DNA from: Isoetes taiwanensis
Taxonomy: Eukaryota > Streptophyta > Lycopodiopsida > Isoetales > Isoetaceae
Length of the DNA stretch: 64,000 bases
Assembly: GCA_021234155.1 (NCBI GenBank)
Contig: JAJEKV010000021.1
Location: 20,735,498-20,799,497 of the forward strand
Direction of reading: 5' to 3'
Under the pieces are notes generated by a model, which worked only from the letters and a program-made list of their open reading frames with translations, was not told the origin of the DNA and searched no databases. Shown piece after piece: positions 21,649 to 32,383 of the stretch (its first letter is position 1; each line of letters begins with the position of its first letter). The translations under genes were made by a program, and so were the position numbers.

Positions 21649-22418
21649 TAACGTGTAATATCCAGGTGGGCCTCGGTACCTCCACCGCCCCACACGCCCC
21701 AATATTCCACGTGGCAGGGGGTGATTGGCTAAGGGGGTGGGGGTAGATAGGAAATATGTTTTTCGTAAAATAGGCTAAGGCACGATTCCCAAAAAGCTAT
21801 TTTTGAAGGCCAAAATAAACGATTTTTTTTTTTATTTTCTTTTTTGCAAAAAGGATCTTTTAAGATGCTCTAGAGGATGCTGGAATCTTTTTTTGCAAAG
21901 GAGCACTTTTGAATTTTGGATTTGAAAAGGTATATATGGATGGTGATGTGGCATGAGGGCATGATGAGTTGGCAATGTAAGGATGACATGGCAAACAAAG
22001 GTGGTGAGGTGTCAAACAACTTGGCTAAGAATATTTTTTCTAGTCAAAACTTGGGATGAGGTGGACATGATGTGTATGACATGTGAATGATGATGTGGAG
22101 ATGTTGTGATGATGTGGCATGATGATGTGTCTCCCTTATGGATTCAACCATGTAATTTGAAGAACTTTTGCAAAAAATAGAATTTCAATGGGGTGACACG
22201 TGCATGGTACGACATGGCAATGTGGATGACATGTATGGTGACTTGGCCTCTTTGAGTGTTGTCATAGGTCAATTTAAGCATCAATGCATATAATTTGCAT
22301 TTTCTAGGCAAATTTTGACTTTAAGTGCTTCCCTTAGGAATTTTTGCATTCCCTGGAAGTATGGGGCCCAGTAGTATCACTTGCTACTTGGAATGACTTG
22401 GAGTAGGTCCAGAAAGCC
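21649..22418. repeat. Non-coding repeat upstream of LINE fragment, copy 1
   Basis: Begins TAACGTGTAATATCCAGG and includes stretches built from ATGATGTGGCATG-type words. The same sequence returns at 22,950-23,722. No gene is seen. Confidence 0.6.
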
Positions 22419-22729
22419 TTCTTAGTACGAGCACTAGGGGTCAAGTCCACAGTCCCATATCAAATTCTACTGCAGGAGACAGGATTCTTGCCTCTTCAGA
22501 GGGTGGCCCTTGATCGCCACATTGTCTATTTTCACAAGGTGGTCAATATGGACGATGCTCGTCTCCCTAAACTAGCTTATATCATGGCAATGGGGCCGCA
22601 GCACCTCAAGGCCTGCTGGAGGGAAAAGAGAGCTCAATGGTTGGCTAGATGGAATGTGCAGGAGCACAGGTGCATACATGTGCAAACAGAGGCAGATCGC
22701 CATAGCTTGAGGCAATATCTTGATGCTTG
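22419..22729 (+). pseudogene. LINE ORF2 C-terminal fragment, truncated copy
   Basis: Matches the start of the frame at 23,753-24,478 (LPLQRVALDRHIVYFHKVV onward), then stops at the duplication junction at 22,729, cutting off the zinc-finger end. Confidence 0.8.
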
Positions 22730-22948
22730 TTGAGTGAGAAAACAACAGGAAATTTTCCGATAGGAGGAAAAAGGTTTCCCCAACGCTGCTTAGAGTCATG
22801 ATTAGGTGGTTGTTTCAGGCGAATTAGACGAATCTTGGCATTTCCGGGATTTAGGGTTCTTGGCAAACTTGACGAAATATCCCACAAGCCGAATTTAAAC
22901 TGGAAGCTCAAGGTATATAACAACAAATAAATCCAGTATTATTAATAA

Positions 22949-22950
22949 AT
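22949..22950. other. Helitron empty site
   Basis: The A|T junction in ATTAATAAA|TAACGTG is the uninterrupted counterpart of the flanks at 18,345 and 21,649. Confidence 0.92.
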
Positions 22951-23722
22951 AACGTGTAATATCCAGGTGGGCCTCGGTACCTCCACCGCCCCACACGCCC
23001 CAATATTCCACGTGGCAGGGGGTGATTGGCTAAGGAATCTAGGGGGGGGGGGGGGGTAGATAGGAAATATGTTTTTCGTAAAATAGGCTAAGGCACGATT
23101 CCCAAAAAGCTATTTTTGAAGGCCAAAATAAACGATTTTTTTTTTATTTTCTTTTTTTGCAAAAAGGATCTTTTAAGCTGCTCTAGAGGATGCTGGAATC
23201 TTTTTTTGCAAAGGAGCACTTTTGAATTTTGGATTTGAAAAGGTATATATGGATGGTGATGTGGCATGAGGGCATGATGAGTTGGCAATGTAAGGATGAC
23301 ATGGCAAACAAAGGTGGTGAGGTGTCAAACAACTTGGCTAAGAATATTTTTTCTAGTCAAAACTTGGGATGAGGTGGACATGATGTGTATGACATGTGAA
23401 TGATGATGTGGAGATGTTGTGATGATGTGGCATGATGATGTGTCTCCCTTATGGATTCAACCATGTAATTTGAAGAACTTTTGCAAAAAATAGAATTTCA
23501 ATGGGGTGACACGTGCATGGTACGACATGGCAATGTGGATGACATGTATGGTGACTTGGCCTCTTTGAGTGTTGTCATAGGTCAATTTAAGCATCAATGC
23601 ATATAATTTGCATTTTCTAGGCAAATTTTGACTTTAAGTGCTTCCCTTAGGAATTTTTGCATTCCCTGGAAGTATGGGGCCCAGTAGTATCACTTGCTAC
23701 TTGGAATGACTTGGAGTAGGTC

Positions 23723-24676
23723 CAGAAAGCCTTCTTAGTACGAGCACTAGGGGTGAAGTCCACAGTCCCATATCAAATTCTACTGCAGGAGACAGGATTC
23801 TTGCCTCTTCAGAGGGCGGCCCTTGATCGCCACATTGTCTATTTTCACAAGGTGGTCAATATGGACGATGCTCGTCTCCCTAAACTAGCTTATATCATGG
23901 CAATGGGGCCGCAGCGCCTCAAGGCCTGCTGGAGGGAAAAGAGAGCTCAATGGTTGGCTAGATGGAATGTGCAGGAGCACAGGTGCATACATGTGCAAAC
24001 AGAGGCAGATCGCCATAGCTTGAGGCAATATCTTGATGCTTGCTTCCTCAGCAAGCTTTGGGATGCCAATGCCCTTGAACATGTCAAGACATCACACTAC
24101 CAGCGCCACATAAATCCTACATTGGAACGAGGCCCGCAATGCTACCTGCGTACCCACTTGCCCATGAAAAGGCGCAGACTCATTGCCGCCATTCGCACAG
24201 GGGCACATCATCTTCGAATTGAGACGGGCAGATGGATTGGTGAGCCACGCCAGGACAGGCTCTGTCAATGCTGCCAAATGGGAGTCATTGAGGATGAAGC
24301 TCATACCCTTCAAAGTTGCCCAGCATATGATCAAATTCGGACGCGCTATGCTGAGTTGGTCAGGCCTGGCCAGCCGTTACATGTGACATTGAGCACAGCA
24401 TCCGTACGGGTGCTGGGATCATACCTTCAGGAGGTTATGGACATGCGAGATCAGCTATGTCCTCGGGCACACACTTGACATGTATATATACATTGATGTA
24501 TACTTGTACAGTTTGACAATATTCTTATTACTGCCACGGTTTTTCCCTCGAAAATCCTTCGGGGCGGGGGTTTTTTAACCCGGACAATAATAAGTTTGCT
24601 GCGCTTCTTATGGGTCCCATAGGCCGATTGGCCTCAGTGGACGATAAAAAATCATTCTCATTCTCATTCTCTCATT
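23723..24676 (+). mobile_element. 5'-truncated LINE (ORF2 C-terminus and 3' end)
   Basis: The open frame (23,753-24,478, 241 codons, continuing upstream without an ATG) has the post-RT domain (HIVYFHKVVNMDDARLPKL) and a zinc-finger end with CQCC, EDEAH and SCPAY words. This is the zf-RVT-type C-terminus of plant non-LTR reverse transcriptases. After the stop comes a 3' UTR with CCTTCGGGGCGGGGG and TGGGTCCCATAGGCCG, and then a (CATTCT)n tail at about 24,651-24,674. The reverse transcriptase and endonuclease are missing, the usual result of 5' truncation. The same family makes up the 48.4-53.5 kb element. Confidence 0.85.
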
Positions 24677-25145
24677 TTTTTACTTATAGAGAGAGGAAGT
24701 TGACCTTTGACCATATGTATGACCAAGTCAAGTGGAATTTTTGTGCTTGAATGAGATAGTGATGGCATGGCAAGTGTGTGGAATGTGAATGACATGTAAA
24801 GGGGAAGTTTTGACTAGAAAAATCTTCAAGGCCAATTTTGACTTGGGATATGAAATATAGGCATGGAACTTGGGATCTCATGAGCATATCTTCATGGTGA
24901 AGGGTGTGGAGGGTGTAGGATGGGAATCAAAGAATGTAATTATGCCAAGAACTCAAATAGTAGCATCACATACCAAGAACTCTTCAAGGGGTCTTCAAAT
25001 CTTCAAATTTGCTTCACCTTCATGACTTGCTTGTGTGACCTGAGTCAAATGTCCTCACCTTGCTCTTCAAGTCTTCAAAGTGTGCAGAGATGCATTCTCC
25101 TTATGTGTCTAAGTTCAAATCAAAGTATGAGCATGAAAATATGAT

Positions 25146-25734
25146 ATGTGTCTTGCTCTTCCATGCTGCCATAGCATGGCAGCAATGACTGCTTACTTCT
25201 CCATCAAACGCCATGGTTTTGCAAGATTATCAAGACTGCTTCAGATTGCTCAAGTCCAGTGTGCCAGCAATGCTATTTGTGAGAGTTTGTTTAGCTATGG
25301 GACGAACATAAGAAATCGATGGCGTGCATCATTGGGCATAGACAACTTGAATGCATGCCTTTCTGTAGTCGTAAATGCTCCTGCTCCCTGGGAGGTCCAC
25401 TTTCTTTATATAGGACATGCCACCTGCATGCACAGGGTAGCCAAAATACCCCTAGTATATGTGTTTTGGATAAGAAAATTTGACCTCTTTCCGTATGGAT
25501 TTATAACTAGAACAAACATTCAAAAACCCCTATGACCCCTATACGTATGGAAAAGAGTTTAAAACCAATCCCACTCATGCACGTGGTTTTGACAGATTCT
25601 ATAGGGTGAAGCCCCCTTGTCCTGCTCGTGCAAGAGATTTTGATTTTGAGGAAAACATAGAAGTTTGGAAGAAAAAGGCTAACAATCGTGGTCGTTGTAT
25701 CTACTCTGGCCAACCAACTCTACAAATAGTTTAG
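25146..25734 (+). pseudogene. hAT transposase C-terminal fragment, copy 1
   Basis: The 129-codon frame (25,146-25,535) holds a hAT dimerisation-type region at about residues 20-75. It has ARLLQ-like, CASNAICESLFSYG and IRNRWRASLGIDNL words that match the hAT pattern of small residues, CER.FS and a following R..L. A second open frame (25,511-25,734) encodes a basic/aromatic tail (DPYTYGKEFKTNP, RGFDRFYRVKPP) and probably joins through a small intron or a frameshift, because its left end sits after CTAG, a possible acceptor. The DDE core and BED finger are absent, so no transposase activity is possible. Confidence 0.65.
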
Positions 25735-27204
25735 GAAAAGTCTGATTTCATATAAAGACATATGTTCTTTTGTTTATAAGTTGCTCAAATTTTGATAGAA
25801 TAGAATAGAATAGTTTTTTGATGCAAAAAACCTGGACTTATTTATAAGCTGCTCAAAAATGTTCTAGTTATTTAAAGTTGCTGAAATTTTGATGGGAAAA
25901 CCTAGGCTTATTTATAAGTTGCTTAAATATTGAAGAAAAAAAGTGTGAAAGGAAAACCTTGAAGGAAAAACATGTGATAATGTGTAATATGTATTCATTC
26001 TAAAATTCAAGTCTGAAGGCATTTTGCTGGTGGTGTAGGCATATCCGGTTGATATTTTAAATATCCGGGTTAGGTTACATAAAAAAGGGCAAATTTCTGG
26101 TTAAGTAAAATTCTAAATTAGAGGCCTGGTCATAGGTATTGAGGAGATGAGTAACTCTCCTATTATCGATGAGGCAGTTCATTTTTCCTATTCGAGTGAT
26201 GCTTATACATGCAGATGACATCCTTTTGGCACATTGGGTTGGAGCAGCACGACCTAACCATCCTTGTCACCTCGTAGTCCATTTTCGAGATGCCCCCTCC
26301 ATGCTGCACATCCCGCGACATGGCAATCATTTGAAAGGGACTAGATTCTCCCTCCAAGAGAACCTGACTCCAGCATAGCTCTGTAGATAGAAAGAAGAAT
26401 TGTGTCGAGTGCGTGAGACTCACCTGCAATAGATAGAGGAGGTCAGACTATCATTCCGGATCAGTGGCCATCTGACCTATGAACAGTTCTGCATAGCCAT
26501 GTGCTTCTCAAATTCATTTTGTTTTGTTTTACTCTTTCTTTATTATTACCATTATGATTCCTTATGGGGCATACCCCCTCCCCGAATTTTGTTTGGGCTC
26601 ATGCCCTTTTGCTTTGTTCCCGTCCCATGGCCCAATTGGGTCCCTATGGATTGAAAAAATCTTTATTTTTTTTTTTTTTGAAGAACTGTGTCATCAATAT
26701 ATTAAAAGAATGGTAATGTTACAAAGCTGAGGAGGATTTTTTACTTATAAAGAGGAAGTTGACCCTTGACCACAACAAACCAAGTCAAGTGGAAACAAAA
26801 TTGTGCTTGAATGAGATAGTGATGGCATGGCAAGTGTGTGGAATGTGAATGACATGTAAAGGGAAGTTTTGACTAGAAAAATCTTCAAGGCCAATTTTGA
26901 CTTGGGATATGAAATATAGGCATGGAACTTGGGATCTCATGAGCATATCTTCATGGTGAAGGGTGTGGAGGGTGTAGGATGGGAATCAAAGAATGTAATT
27001 ATGCCAAGAACTCAAATAGTAGCATCACATACCAAGAACTCTTCAAGGGGTCTTCAAATCTTCAAATTTGCTTCACCTTCATGACTTGCTTGTGTGACCT
27101 GAGTCAAATGTCCTCACCTTGCTCTTCAAGTCTTCAAAGTGTGCAGAGATGCATTCTCCTTATGTGTCTAAGTTCAAATCAAAGTATGAGCATGAAAATA
27201 TGAT

Positions 27205-27793
27205 ATGTGTCTTGCTCTTCCATGCTGCCATAGCATGGCAGCAATGACTGCTTACTTCTCCATCAAACGCCATGGTTTTGCAAGATTATCAAGACTGCTT
27301 CAGATTGCTCAAGTCCAGTGTGCCAGCAATGCTATTTGTGAGAGTTTGTTTAGCTATGGGACGAACATAAGAAATCGATGGCGTGCATCATTGGGCATAG
27401 ACAACTTGAATGCATGCCTTTCTGTAGTCGTAAATGCTCCTGCTCCCTGGGAGGTCCACTTTCTTTATATAGGACATGCCACCTGCATGCACAGGGTAGC
27501 CAAAATACCCCTAGTATATGTGTTTTGGATAAGAAAATTTGACCTCTTTCCGTATGGATTTATAACTAGAACAAACATTCAAAAACCCCTATGACCCCTA
27601 TACGTATGGAAAAGAGTTTAAAACCAATCCCACTCATGCACGTGGTTTTGACAGATTCTATAGGGTGAAGCCCCCTTGTCCTGCTCGTGCAAGAGATTTT
27701 GATTTTGAGGAAAACATAGAAGTTTGGAAGAAAAAGGCTAACAATCGTGGTCGTTGTATCTACTCTGGCCAACCAACTCTACAAATAGTTTAG
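27205..27793 (+). pseudogene. hAT transposase C-terminal fragment, copy 2
   Basis: Identical in its reading frame to the fragment at 25,146-25,535, including the second frame ending at about 27,793. It was produced by the tandem duplication and has no independent features. Confidence 0.65.
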
Positions 27794-28810
27794 GAAAAGT
27801 CTGATTTCATATAAAGACATATGTTCTTTTGTTTATAAGTTGCTCAAATTTTGATAGAATAGAATAGAATAGTTTTTTGATGCAAAAACACGGACTTATT
27901 TATAATTTTGCTCAAAAATGTTCTAGTTATTTAAAGTTGCTGAAATTTTGATGGGAAAACCTAGGCTTATTTATAAGTTGCTTAAATATTGAAGAAAAAA
28001 AGTGTGAAAGGAAAACCTTGAAGGAAAAACATGTGATAATGTGTAATATGTATTCATTCTAAAATTCAAGTCTAAGGCATTTTTTTTTGGTGGTGTAGGC
28101 ATATCCGGTTGATATTTTAAATATAAGGGTTAGGTTACATAAAAAGGGCAAATTTCTGGTTAAGTAAAATTCTAAATTAGAGGGCTCGGTCATAGGTATT
28201 GAGGAGATGAGTAACTCTCCTATTATCGATGAGGCGTTCATTTTTCCTATTCGAGTGATGCTTATACATGCAGATGACATCCTTTTGGCACATACATTGG
28301 GTTGGGTTGGAGATTTAGAAAGACGACCTAACCATCCTTGTTTTAAGTAGTCCATTTTCGAGATGCCCCTCCATGCTGCACATCCCGCCGACATGGCAAT
28401 CATTTGAAAGGGACTAGATTCTCCCTCCAAGAGAACCCGACTCAAAGATAGCTTGAGATAGTAAAAGAAGAATTGTGTCGAATATTGAGACTCATGCAAT
28501 AGATAGAGGAGGTCGGACTATCATTCCGGAATGGTGGCCATCCGACCTATGAACATTTTTAGCATAGCCATGTGCTTCTCAAATTCATTTTGTTTTGTTT
28601 TACTCTTTTCTTTATTATTACCATTATGATTCCTTATGGGGCATACCCTCCCTAAAATTTTGTTTGGGCTCATGCCCTTTTGCTTTGTATGTCCCATGGC
28701 CCAATTGGGTCCCTATGGATTGAAAAAAAAAAATCTTTTATTTTTTTTTTTTGAAGATATTGTGGTCATCAATATATTAAAAGAATGGTAATGTTACAAA
28801 GCAAGTGAGG

Positions 28811-29700
28811 AGGAAGGTCATCGCCCCAAAGAGATTGCAAATACCCGACACTCCACAACAAACTCACGTAAAATGTAAATATAGAGATACAAATTTACAC
28901 CATCACCATCTACAACACCCAAGAAGTCCCGCCAAATGGCAAACTTCTACCCACTAATCAAGGTGAATATCTTAAATGCTTTGAAATAGCTTGCTTATTA
29001 AAGGAATCCAGAGGTAAAGTGTCAGCCGAATCCCCGAAAAGATCCACAACCACCGCCGCCCAAATCAGCCACACCAACCAAGCCATAGATTTTTATGATT
29101 ACAAACAAAAGGTTTACCTGCCGCAAAGCGCCAAGCAGGTTCTTACACATGAAGAAGCACCGGCTAGTCAATCTCATAACGCTTAGAGCCCTCAAACCCA
29201 ATCCCAAGCCGCGCAAGTGAGGGCATATGAAAACCAAACAATGCTCCCAGTCTCACGATGAAGGCCACAACAAGGGCTCATCTTTTCACATCCTTCGCCT
29301 AAACCGCTAATCCAAGGGCATTCACCCCGATACGATGATGCACCATGGGCCACGTAGCTTTAACCTTGAATTGGGGAAGTGAGCTCCATGTCCACGCCCA
29401 AAACGAACATTACCATCGAGAACCCGGAAGCCGCAGAGACCATTTTGTTGTAATAGTCTCAAATGTCATGAATATCTTTGCCACCGTGAACAAGACCGCA
29501 CAAAACAAGAAGACACAACATCAGGATGAACCTTCCAAACCTGCACCACCACATCATCCTGAGGGACTATAGGTATATGTAATTGAACTTATTGCCTAGG
29601 TTGATATGCGGTAGTGATGCTTAACAGCAAAATATGTATCTCATGTCACCATACCATTGGCAAGATGACTTAAGACCACAAGTGTCAGTCTTTTATAGAA
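28811..29700 (-). pseudogene. Eroded paralogue of the BAH-like gene
   Basis: Landmarks align in order with 31,260-32,160, including ATAGATTTTTATGATTACAAA, AGGTTCTT.CA, TTTTGTTGTAATAGTCTCAAATG and AATATGTATCTCAT. This copy has many substitutions and no long frame. It lies directly right of the hAT duplication and is more GC-rich than its paralogue. Confidence 0.6.
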
Positions 29701-30060
29701 GGAAGCATCTCATGGAGCGACACACAGTAGCGGGGCATGGAAGGTCGGTTTAAATGAAGCCTATTGGTCTTGGCCTAAGCTGTGTATTGTTCTGCTAAGC
29801 CCCACACTGGTTCTACGAGATATTGCCTATTGGCCTAAGTGCTATGCTAAGCTTTGTTGCTCCATATTCTTGGCTGAGGAGATTGCCAGCCTTGGAATAT
29901 TGAGCAACAGAAGCTTATCGCTCTGGAACAACAGAATCTAAGTGTTGTGCTAAGCTTTGTTGTTCCATGTTTTCGGCTACAGAGATTGCTAGCTTTAACC
30001 TTGAGCAACGGAACCTTGTTGCTTTGGCATGAGGCAACAGAAGACATCTTGCACACCTTC
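29701..30060. repeat. Short tandem repeat block
   Basis: A roughly 97-bp segment containing GCTAAGCTTTGTTG, GAGATTGC and GAGCAACRGAA occurs twice (about 29,846-29,942 and 29,948-30,040) with divergence. No gene is seen. Confidence 0.5.
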
Positions 30061-30198
30061 CAGGTACGATAAATTTGATGCTATTTCACAAGGCCCCCAA
30101 AAATGAACTTGTATAAAAAATTAGCATGAAAACCAGTATATATGTGATTTTTTTATACGACAATACAAAATGTAAAGAAAAATCATGTGTTCTTCCTA

Positions 30199-30950
30199 GT
30201 TTTGCAAAATCAATAGTGGTTCATATCATATTATTTGTACTAATTCATAAATTTACAGTAGTTTCTAGAAATCATCATTAGTTTGTATGATTGTTTTTTA
30301 ATGTACAATGATTTAGCAAAATCATATCCTGTTTAAGTACATGACTTCTACGATTGTACAATAGGTTTTTGAAATCATCAATAGTTTAGAAGAGGTGTTT
30401 TAAGCATATATTGATTTTGAAAAACCAATAGTGGCTAATACCATATTTTTTGTACTAATTCAAAATTTTACACTAGTTTCTAGGAATCATTATTAGTTCA
30501 TAAGGTTGTTTTTAAGTGTAGATTGATTTACCAAAATCACTAATAGTTTATATCATGTTTAATTACATGAATTCCATAATCATATAATAGTTTTTTGAAA
30601 TCATCCATAGTTTAGAAGATGTATTTTAAGCATATATTGATTTTGCAAGACCAATAGTGCTTCATATCGTATTTTTTGTACTAATTCAAAGATTTATAGA
30701 AATCATAATTAATTTGTGAGATTGTTTTTAAGTGTATAGTTTTTTAGCAAAATCATTGCTAGTTTATATCATGTTTTACTTACATGAATTCTACAATCGT
30801 GCAATTGTTTTTTGAAATCATCAATAGTTTAGAAGATGTGTTTTAAGCACATCTTGATTTTGTAAAACCATTCCTAGCTCGTACTATATTTAACTTATGA
30901 ATTCTAGAGTTTATGATGGTCTTTGAAAATCATCATTAATTTAATGGAAT
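30199..30950. repeat. AT-rich tandem repeat, ~214-228 bp unit, about 3.5 copies
   Basis: The word TTTTG(C/A)AAAA.CAATAGTG recurs at about 30,201, 30,415, 30,643 and 30,858, each followed by TTTTTTGTACTAATTCA and later TTTTTTGAAATCATC.ATAGTTTAGAAG. Units are diverged. Confidence 0.75.
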
Positions 30951-31541
30951 GATTTTTCTATATACATTTTTAGTAGCATAATTTCAGATGCGTTTACATG
31001 CTAGTTATCACAAATTTGTATTCTACCGCATTCTTCTTATTAGTTTGAGAACCACGTTAAAATTTGCAAAGATGCTAAGGTTTTCTTTATGTGGTTGTTT
31101 ACTATGCTCGTTAATAGTTTATTCTTGTGTTAGTTGTGTTGTTAATATTGTATTTTTTCAAATGCAACAGTTCCGTTACTTAATATTGTAAGAAACCTTG
31201 TAATGTCATTTAGCCAAGAAATTGGCAATTGTTTTGTGAGATTTAGCGCAGGAATAATGACCACTCATATGTAAATATAGAGATACCACCGACACCATCT
31301 TAACTAACAATTTTATAACGCTTCGCTCAAAAAACTACTACAATGTCAAGGTTAATATCTTAATATGGTAATAAATAATTTTATAGCTAGCTTATTAAAC
31401 CGCTCCAAATGTAAAGCTAAACATCGCAGCCAACTTAACATTATGGCAAGCGATTGAACTTAGAGTAAACATAATAGATTTTTATGATTACAAAACAAAA
31501 GGAGAATACCTAAGCTCAAGTACCTCAAGAAGGTTCTTCAA

Positions 31542-32325
31542 TCAAGAAGAAGCAAATACTTTTTCCTGCACTTCCTTCATAACGTTTAATACCCTCAAGA
31601 GACAATCCCAAGACTGCCATCTCTTTTCCACATATGAAATTCCTAAACATTTACGCCCCTTCTTACTCTTTGGCTCTAACCAAGTCAACTTCATCTTTTT
31701 ATCCTTCTCATTAACTGCGTTAATCCAAGCATACCAGTAACCATCGTATGATGCTAGATGTGGGGCATCACCCCGTTTTATAGCTTGAATTGCCATAACG
31801 TCATCCACGAGAGGCCAAATTGGAACATTACCACACTTATGCAATTGGAGAAGCCTATCTGGCAATTTTGTTGTAATAGTCTCAAATGCGATCAATCTTT
31901 TATCTTTTGCTACTCGCATTGGTAAAAGACATATTTCTCGAAGAATATGTTGGACTGGCAAAATAGATTCATGATTGAATGGCTCCATACTAGTAGCTAA
32001 GATAGGCATCCCACTTGGTTCATCAAATTGAACTTTATTGTCTTGGATATGATATCTGTAGTAATTTGCTGCAAAATATGTATCTCATCCTACCATACCA
32101 TTGACAATCATTTGTATCTTTATTTTCTACCACAAGTGTGTCACCCACTCTAAAAATTGATCCCCTTATCAGGATAGACTTAAATTCTGAAACTTCACCC
32201 CTTGGAACCTCCATTAAAGAGTGAAGATCTTGGATAGCCCTTGCTTCATCTGGCGTACATTGCCTTGTTTGATGGAATCCAATCCAAAGTTTGATGTATA
32301 AGACATCTATGCAAAGTTCAAACAA
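31542..32325 (-). pseudogene. BAH-domain-like protein gene, one frameshift
   Basis: Two minus-strand frames belong together. The first (32,325-32,035, 96 codons) has SILIRGSIFRVGDTLVV and WYGRMRYIF, the strand pattern of a BAH domain, a chromatin-reader module. The second (32,009-31,542, 155 codons) continues with NHESILPVQHILREICLLP and a Trp/Lys-rich end (YWYAWINAV, KLTWLEPKSKKG). In its own frame it is open upstream to about 32,060, so a single shift there separates them. No ATG-anchored full gene is evident, and the 5' side runs into the repeat array at 32,383. The family is uncertain; the first part could be another small beta-barrel. Confidence 0.42.
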
Positions 32326-32383
32326 CCTAGGATTCTATATAGTGTTTATGGATTGTAGAGTTCACTTCATTAATATTGTTAAC
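32295..32383. repeat. Left direct repeat flanking the 315-bp array
   Basis: 89 bp from TGTATAAGACATCTATGC to TTAATATTGTTAAC. It is repeated almost exactly at 34,859-34,948, on the other side of the array. Confidence 0.88.

Larger units (their letters stand above)
18126..24042. repeat. Tandem duplication, 1.3-kb unit, first copy split by a Helitron
   Basis: Copy 1 is 18,126-18,345 plus 21,649-22,729. Copy 2 is 22,730-24,042 without interruption. Both begin TTGAGTGAGAAAACAAC and end inside the LINE reading frame at GATGCTTG. Removing the 3,303-bp insert leaves 1,301 bp in copy 1 against 1,313 bp in copy 2. The copies are nearly identical; the main difference is a poly-G run at about 23,042-23,055 in copy 2. 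Confidence 0.93.
24675..28810. repeat. Tandem duplication, 2.06-kb unit with hAT tail
   Basis: Copy 1 (about 24,675-26,736) and copy 2 (about 26,737-28,810) both start at TTTTTTACTTATA and end near GGTAATGTTACAAAGC. The central 700 bp, with the hAT frame, is essentially identical between copies at an offset of 2,059, while the right third differs in patches. Copy 1 starts exactly where the LINE tail ends. Confidence 0.9.
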
